Below are positions 60,246-64,000 of a DNA stretch of 64,000 nucleotides, piece after piece. Each line of letters opens with the position of its first letter. The first letter of the stretch is position 1. The notes beneath the pieces are model-generated. The model was not told where the DNA came from and ran no database searches. It saw only the letters and a list, made by a program, of their open reading frames with translations. The position numbers and the translations under genes are program-made. This DNA comes from Phycisphaerales bacterium (GTDB lineage: Bacteria > Planctomycetota > Phycisphaerae > Phycisphaerales > UBA1924), in the NCBI GenBank assembly GCA_016699835.1, contig CP064987.1, forward strand, positions 3,291,796-3,355,795, in the 5' to 3' direction.

Positions 60246-62172
60246 CCCCAAGAAGACCATTCCCGCTCTCACGCTCACCGCAACCGCCGACATCACCGTC
60301 GTTGCTGCGGCCGATGGGGAGGCTGCGCCTCTCCCCCGCTTCAAGATGGTCGCCTACACGGGTGGCGCGATGCGCGTCGCGGGCTGGCGGCACCCCGTCG
60401 TGATCGATCTCGCCGGCCTCGCCGTCCCCTCGCAGGCACGGCCTATCCGCTTTGGGCACGACCCGCTCTCGGGCGTCGGTCACACCGATGCGATTCGCGT
60501 CGAAGCGGGGCAACTCGTCGCCACAGGCGTGATTTCACGCGATACGCCCGCCGCCAAGGAGGTCGTGGCCTCCAGCCGGAACGGGTTCCCCTGGCAGGCC
60601 TCCGTCGGCGCGAGCGTCGAGGAGTTCGAGTTCATCAAGGACAACCAGAAGGCGACGGTCAACGGCCAGGAACTCACCGGCCCGGTCAACGTCGTCCGCA
60701 AGGCCACGCTCGGCGAGATCAGTTTCGTGGATCTCGGCGCAGACGGCCGCACCAGCGCGAGCATCGCCGCGCGTCAGAACAAGGAGCCCAGCGTCATGGC
60801 CGACGATCCCACGACTTCCAATCCCACCCCGTCCCCAATCATCGCCACCGAGCAGACGCCTGAGCAGGTTCGCGCGGCGGCGCTCGCTGAGACCGCCCGT
60901 ATCGCGGCCGTTCGCAAGGTCTGCGGTGGCAAGCACAGCGAGATCGAGGCCCAGGCCATCCGCGACAACTGGGATGCCACGCGCACGGAGCTCGAGGTCC
61001 TCCGCGCCAGCCGCCCCAAGGCCCCGGCCATCCACGCGCCCGACAACAGTCTGACCAGCGAGATACTTGAGGCGGCGTGCCTTCAGAGCGCTCGCTTCGC
61101 TGAGATCGAGCAGCACTGCTCCGAGCAATCGCTGGAGCTGGCGTCCAAGCACTTCCGCAACGGCATTGGCCTCCGACAACTTCTGTGCGAGGCTGCGAGG
61201 GTGCACGGGTACGCGGGCGGGGGCTATCGCGACCATCGGCAGGTACTGGAGGCGGCGTTTGGCCGGGGCATCGAGGCTGGGATAACCACTATCGATGTAG
61301 GGGGCATCCTCTCCAACGTCGCCAACAAGTTCCTTTTGGAGGGCTTCTTCAGCGTGGAGCGTGTATGGAGGAACATCTGTGCTGTTCGCAACGTCAGCGA
61401 CTTCAAGACCGTCACCAGCTACCGCTTGACCGGGAGGGACCAGTACGAGCAGGTCGCCCCCGGCGGCGAGCTCAAGCAGGGCACGCTCGGCGAGGAGACC
61501 TACACCAACAAGGCCGACACCTACGGCCTGATGCTCTCGATCGACCGCCGCGACATCATCAACGATGACCTCGGCGCGATCACTACGGTCCCCCGCAAGC
61601 TCGGTCGTGGCTCGGGCCTGAAGATCAACGACGTCTTCTGGACGGCGTTCATGAACAACGCCGCGTTCTTCAGCGCCGGCAACAAGAACTTCATCTCAGG
61701 CGCGGACACCGCGCTCGGCATCGACGGCCTCACCAAGGGCGAGGTCGCCTTCATGGACCTCGTGGACTCCGACGGCAAGCCCACGGGCGTGATGCCCGCG
61801 ATCATGCTGGTGCCGACGGCGCTCTCGGCGATGGGAACGCAGCTCTACAAGAGCGTCGAGCTCCGGGATACCGCGCCGAATGCAAAGTTCCCAATCGCAA
61901 ACCCGCACCAGGGTAAGTTCCGCATCGAGGTCAGCCGTTACTTGGCGAATGCGCTCTACACGGGCAACTCGGCCAAGGCGTGGTACCTCCTCGCGGAGCC
62001 GTCTGACTTGCCGATCATCGAGGTCGCGTTCCTCAACGGGAACGAGTCACCCACCGTGGAGACCGCGGAGGCGGATTTCAACATGCTTGGCATCCGGATG
62101 CGTGGCTACCACGACTTCGGCGTCAACCTGCAGGACCCGCGCGGCGGCGTGAAGAGCAAGGGCGAGGTGTAA
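60229..62172 (+). CDS. Prohead protease/major capsid protein fusion
   Basis: The 647-residue protein starts at GTG (PVTADPKKTIPALTLTATAD) with GAGGAG eight bases upstream and overlaps the portal stop. Residues 1-190 look like a prohead protease (PIRFGHDPLSGVGHTDAIRV; NGFPWQASVGASVEEFEF; ATLGEISFVDLGADGRTSAS). After a Pro/Ala/Ser-rich link come 450 residues of a capsid protein (VNKFLLEGFFSVERVWR-like block, TSYRLTGRDQYEQVAPGG, LSIDRRDIINDDLGAI). Such fusions are known in phages; self-cleavage should free the capsid part. Confidence 0.9.
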   Translation: MPVTADPKKTIPALTLTATADITVVAAADGEAAPLPRFKMVAYTGGAMRVAGWRHPVVIDLAGLAVPSQARPIRFGHDPLSGVGHTDAIRVEAGQLVATGVISRDTPAAKEVVASSRNGFPWQASVGASVEEFEFIKDNQKATVNGQELTGPVNVVRKATLGEISFVDLGADGRTSASIAARQNKEPSVMADDPTTSNPTPSPIIATEQTPEQVRAAALAETARIAAVRKVCGGKHSEIEAQAIRDNWDATRTELEVLRASRPKAPAIHAPDNSLTSEILEAACLQSARFAEIEQHCSEQSLELASKHFRNGIGLRQLLCEAARVHGYAGGGYRDHRQVLEAAFGRGIEAGITTIDVGGILSNVANKFLLEGFFSVERVWRNICAVRNVSDFKTVTSYRLTGRDQYEQVAPGGELKQGTLGEETYTNKADTYGLMLSIDRRDIINDDLGAITTVPRKLGRGSGLKINDVFWTAFMNNAAFFSAGNKNFISGADTALGIDGLTKGEVAFMDLVDSDGKPTGVMPAIMLVPTALSAMGTQLYKSVELRDTAPNAKFPIANPHQGKFRIEVSRYLANALYTGNSAKAWYLLAEPSDLPIIEVAFLNGNESPTVETAEADFNMLGIRMRGYHDFGVNLQDPRGGVKSKGEV

Positions 62173-62301
62173 GCCATGCCCGTGCAGGGAAGCACAGGTG
62201 CTGGGGGGCTCGGCGGCGAGCTCCCCAGCGAGCTCGGAAGCGGCATCGATCAGCAATCGGGCATCGACATCGATGGCCCACCAACAGATGGAGGTTCAGG
62301 A

Positions 62302-62649
62302 ATGGCTTCAGGACCAGCAAAGTTCGTTCAGGAAGGCGGCTCGATCGACTACACCCCCGGCGCAGACGTGCTCGTCGGCGCGGTGGTGGTGCAGGCCGAC
62401 CTCATCGGCGTCACGCAGGCCCCGATCAAGGCGGGCCAGTTGGGATCGATCGCCGTCACCGGCGTGTTCGACTTCAACAAGGCGGTCGGCGCGGGCAGCG
62501 CCATCCCCGCGGGCACGCTCACGTACTGGGATTCGGCTGCCCAGAACGCTACCAAGAACGCGGCCGCCGGCGCGAACAAGCTGATCGGCAAGGCGGTGAA
62601 GGCCACCGTCGACGCCGACACGATCGTTCGCGTTCGCCTGCAGCAATAA
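62302..62649 (+). CDS. Capsid cement protein, DUF2190
   Basis: The 115-residue protein matches DUF2190: MASGPAKFVQEGGSIDYTPG at the start, VVQADLIGVTQAPIKAGQLG and SIAVTGVFDFNKAVGAGSAI. It decorates and stabilises the capsid. I chose ATG 62302, with GGAGG at a seven-base spacing; the frame is open from 62176, which would add a Gly-rich 42-residue extension. Confidence 0.85.
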   Translation: MASGPAKFVQEGGSIDYTPGADVLVGAVVVQADLIGVTQAPIKAGQLGSIAVTGVFDFNKAVGAGSAIPAGTLTYWDSAAQNATKNAAAGANKLIGKAVKATVDADTIVRVRLQQ

Positions 62650-62658
62650 GGAGCACCT

Positions 62659-63036
62659 GTGGGCGACCTGCTCGATCGCGGCGCGGCGTTCCTGGATGCC
62701 CAGCGTCACCAGCACCTCTCGCGCCCGGTCCTTTACCGGCGAGGCACGGACGAGAAGGAAGTCCAAGCCACCATCGGCAAGACCGAGTTCGAGCAGGCTG
62801 ACGACGCGGGCCTCATTCACCGAGTGGAGTCGCGTGATTTCCTCGTGCGGACCGGGGACCTGGATCTGGGCGCTGGCCCGATCCTCCCGCGGGCGGGCGA
62901 TCAGGTGCGAGAGACGGTCGGATTGAGCGTGTTCGTGTACGAAGTCAATGCGCCGGGAGGGCAGCCGCCGTTCCGCTACAGCGACCCGTACCGCAGGGTT
63001 CTTCGGATTCACACCAAGCACATCGCAACGGAGTGA
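62659..63036 (+). CDS. Head-tail connector candidate
   Basis: The 125-residue protein (GDLLDRGAAFLDAQRHQHLS; ESRDFLVRTGDLDLGAGPIL; PRAGDQVRETVGLSVFVYEV) is of the type found after DUF2190 genes, where stopper or joining proteins are encoded. It starts at GTG nine bases after the cement gene. The function is inferred from place and pattern. Confidence 0.7.
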   Translation: MGDLLDRGAAFLDAQRHQHLSRPVLYRRGTDEKEVQATIGKTEFEQADDAGLIHRVESRDFLVRTGDLDLGAGPILPRAGDQVRETVGLSVFVYEVNAPGGQPPFRYSDPYRRVLRIHTKHIATE

Positions 63037-63038
63037 CG

Positions 63039-63331
63039 ATGGCAGAAGGCAACGGACAGAACGGCAGTGCTCGGTGGGCCGGCGTGGTCGTCACCGTCGT
63101 GCTCGCGGCGGGCGCGATGACCATCCAGTGGGGCGTGGTGACCACCAGCTCCAGCAGGTCGAGAAGCGGCTCGACGAGTTCATCGGCGAGGCCCGCAGCA
63201 TCCGGGCTCAGTACGCCGAGATGGAACGCAAGATCTGGTTCCTCGAGGGCAAGCTCTCCGGGCTCACGTCCAACTCGCCCCGACAGACCGTGCCAACGAC
63301 GGGCTCGCCTGTGATTGGAGGCGGCCCGTGA
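63039..63331 (+). pseudogene. Membrane/coiled-coil phage protein, frameshifted
   Basis: The first frame encodes MAEGNGQNGSARWAGVVVTV with a membrane segment (VVVTVVLAAGAMTIQWGVV). A neighbouring frame, starting near 63145, continues as QLQQVEKRLDEFIGEARSIR and AQYAEMERKIWFLEGKLSGL and runs to the stop at 63329-63331. The first frame degenerates into a Ser/Arg-rich string beyond that point. The joined product is a membrane-anchored coiled coil. A single-base shift near 63140-63150, a sequencing error, or a programmed shift would each explain it. Confidence 0.6.
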
Positions 63332-63759
63332 GCACCATCACCGCCATTGCCGACGCCGTCGCGGCGCACATCAACGCCAGCACCTTTTCGCAGCCGGTCA
63401 CGGCCGTCCGCATGTACCAGCCCGCGTTCACGCTGGAGGACCTCAAGGACCTGCGGGTCTCTGTTGTCCCCCGCACGCTGCAGATGTCGCCGGTGACGCG
63501 GGACAGCCTCGCCGTCGAGTACGTCGTGGATGTGGGCGTGCAGAAGAAGCTGCCAGCCGATGGGGCGGACGCGGCGATCGACGAACTGCTCGTGCTGGTC
63601 GAGGCAATCGCGGATCACCTGCGGTTCAAGCGTCTGGAGGGCTTTCCTGACGCGGCGTGGGTTGGGATCAGCAACGAGCCGGTGGTGTCGAGCGAGGCGC
63701 TCGAACAGCACCGGGTGTTTACGAGTGTCCTGAGTGTGACGTACCGCGAGCGGAGGTAG
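63328..63759 (+). CDS. Phage tail completion/minor tail-like protein
   Basis: The 143-residue protein (TITAIADAVAAHINASTFSQ; RVSVVPRTLQMSPVTRDSLA; AIDELLVLVEAIADHLRFKR) has the pattern of small phage proteins that close the tail top. It starts at GTG in a GTGA overlap with the previous gene. The function is inferred from pattern and place. Confidence 0.7.
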   Translation: MSTITAIADAVAAHINASTFSQPVTAVRMYQPAFTLEDLKDLRVSVVPRTLQMSPVTRDSLAVEYVVDVGVQKKLPADGADAAIDELLVLVEAIADHLRFKRLEGFPDAAWVGISNEPVVSSEALEQHRVFTSVLSVTYRERR

Positions 63760-63762
63760 TGC

Positions 63763-64000
63763 GTGAGGAATGCCATCATCTTCAAGGTCGATCTGGACGG
63801 CGGCGACAAGCCGCTGTCGGCGACGAAGCTCGTGGCGACGTTCACGCTCACGGCCTCGCACAAGAACACGCAGGACCTCCTGCTCTCGGACGGCAAGACC
63901 GACCCCATCGAGGTCGCTCCGGGCACGCAGTACTACTTCGAGCGGGTGAACCTGGCGGATCTGTTGGTCAAGAGCAAGGGCGGCGAGACGGTCTTCGTGG
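63763..64000 (+). CDS. Phage protein, cut by the window edge
   Basis: Only the first 79 codons are present (start at GTG, RNAIIFKVDLDGGDKPLSAT; then KNTQDLLLSDGKTDPIEVAP). The start follows the previous stop by three bases. It looks beta-rich, as minor virion proteins often are. No family can be named. Confidence 0.65.
   Translation, partial: MRNAIIFKVDLDGGDKPLSATKLVATFTLTASHKNTQDLLLSDGKTDPIEVAPGTQYYFERVNLADLLVKSKGGETVFV

Larger units (their letters stand above)
30283..64000 (+). mobile_element. Integrated prophage or phage-like element (right end outside window)
   Basis: From just after tRNA-fMet to the right edge all recognisable genes are phage, integration, restriction or unknown genes: serine recombinase, type I restriction cluster, XRE and ImmA/IrrE regulators, sigma-like factor, replication genes, terminase, portal, capsid and tail genes. 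The head genes are siphovirus-like (lambda-type portal, GpA-type terminase, protease-capsid fusion). Two frameshifted genes (hsdR and 63039-63331) hint at early decay. The exact left attachment site is not resolved because the right end is missing. Confidence 0.85.

Overview
The window is GC-rich bacterial DNA that reads as a planctomycete of the class Phycisphaerae (order Phycisphaerales or close). The evidence is a secreted protein ending in the GC-type dockerin signature (Ala-Ala-Gly-Cys at the C-terminus), a local family of small proteins with a CxxC-x-Y-x-L-x-G-L...CPECG zinc ribbon, palindromic intergenic repeats of a planctomycete type, and a flagellar switch gene. This is inference from family knowledge; no 16S rRNA gene is present.

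Chromosomal half (1 to about 30.3 kb). It holds two tRNA-Gly genes, argH, a dsbD-type disulfide reductase gene, fliM, and a translation and transcription cluster (nusA, infB, a DUF503 gene, rbfA, an HhH-GPD gene, a giant TPR gene, a yebC-type gene). These are followed by a dockerin protein, proS, proC, accA, a large acyl-CoA dehydrogenase, an SDR39U1-type epimerase and the initiator tRNA-fMet. The C tail of yebC is duplicated on the far side of a compositionally foreign zinc-ribbon gene. The strand composition flips near 22.93 kb from C-rich to G-rich on the plus strand whatever the gene direction, as expected at a replication origin or an inversion edge.

Mobile half (about 30.3 kb to the right edge, where it runs off). 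Directly after tRNA-fMet comes an integration cassette (small ORF, DUF2924, large serine recombinase, HTH protein). Next is a defence-like block: hsdM, a 207-residue heptapeptide-repeat ORF, hsdS, a frameshifted hsdR, an XRE regulator, an ImmA/IrrE protease and two coupled genes I do not recognise. A phage sigma-like gene follows, then a replication module (Sak4-like ATPase, DUF669, RusA-like resolvase, helicase, primase-polymerase), a ParB-methyltransferase, five small reverse-strand genes, and head genes (small terminase candidate, large terminase, portal, protease-capsid fusion, cement protein, connector and tail genes).

Regulation. The clearest unexplained signals are in the mobile half. 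A motif of about 40 bp (GGACAG, exactly 15 bases, CGTATGTAGCCGGG) occurs three times, ahead of the integration, replication and portal/head units, one copy starting 5 bp after the sigma gene. A second motif, GTTCAC(T/G)GAACATGGAC, lies just upstream of both hsdM and the unknown gene pair, so the two are probably co-regulated. Two adjacent 21-bp tandem arrays build the heptapeptide ORF that overlaps both hsdM and hsdS.
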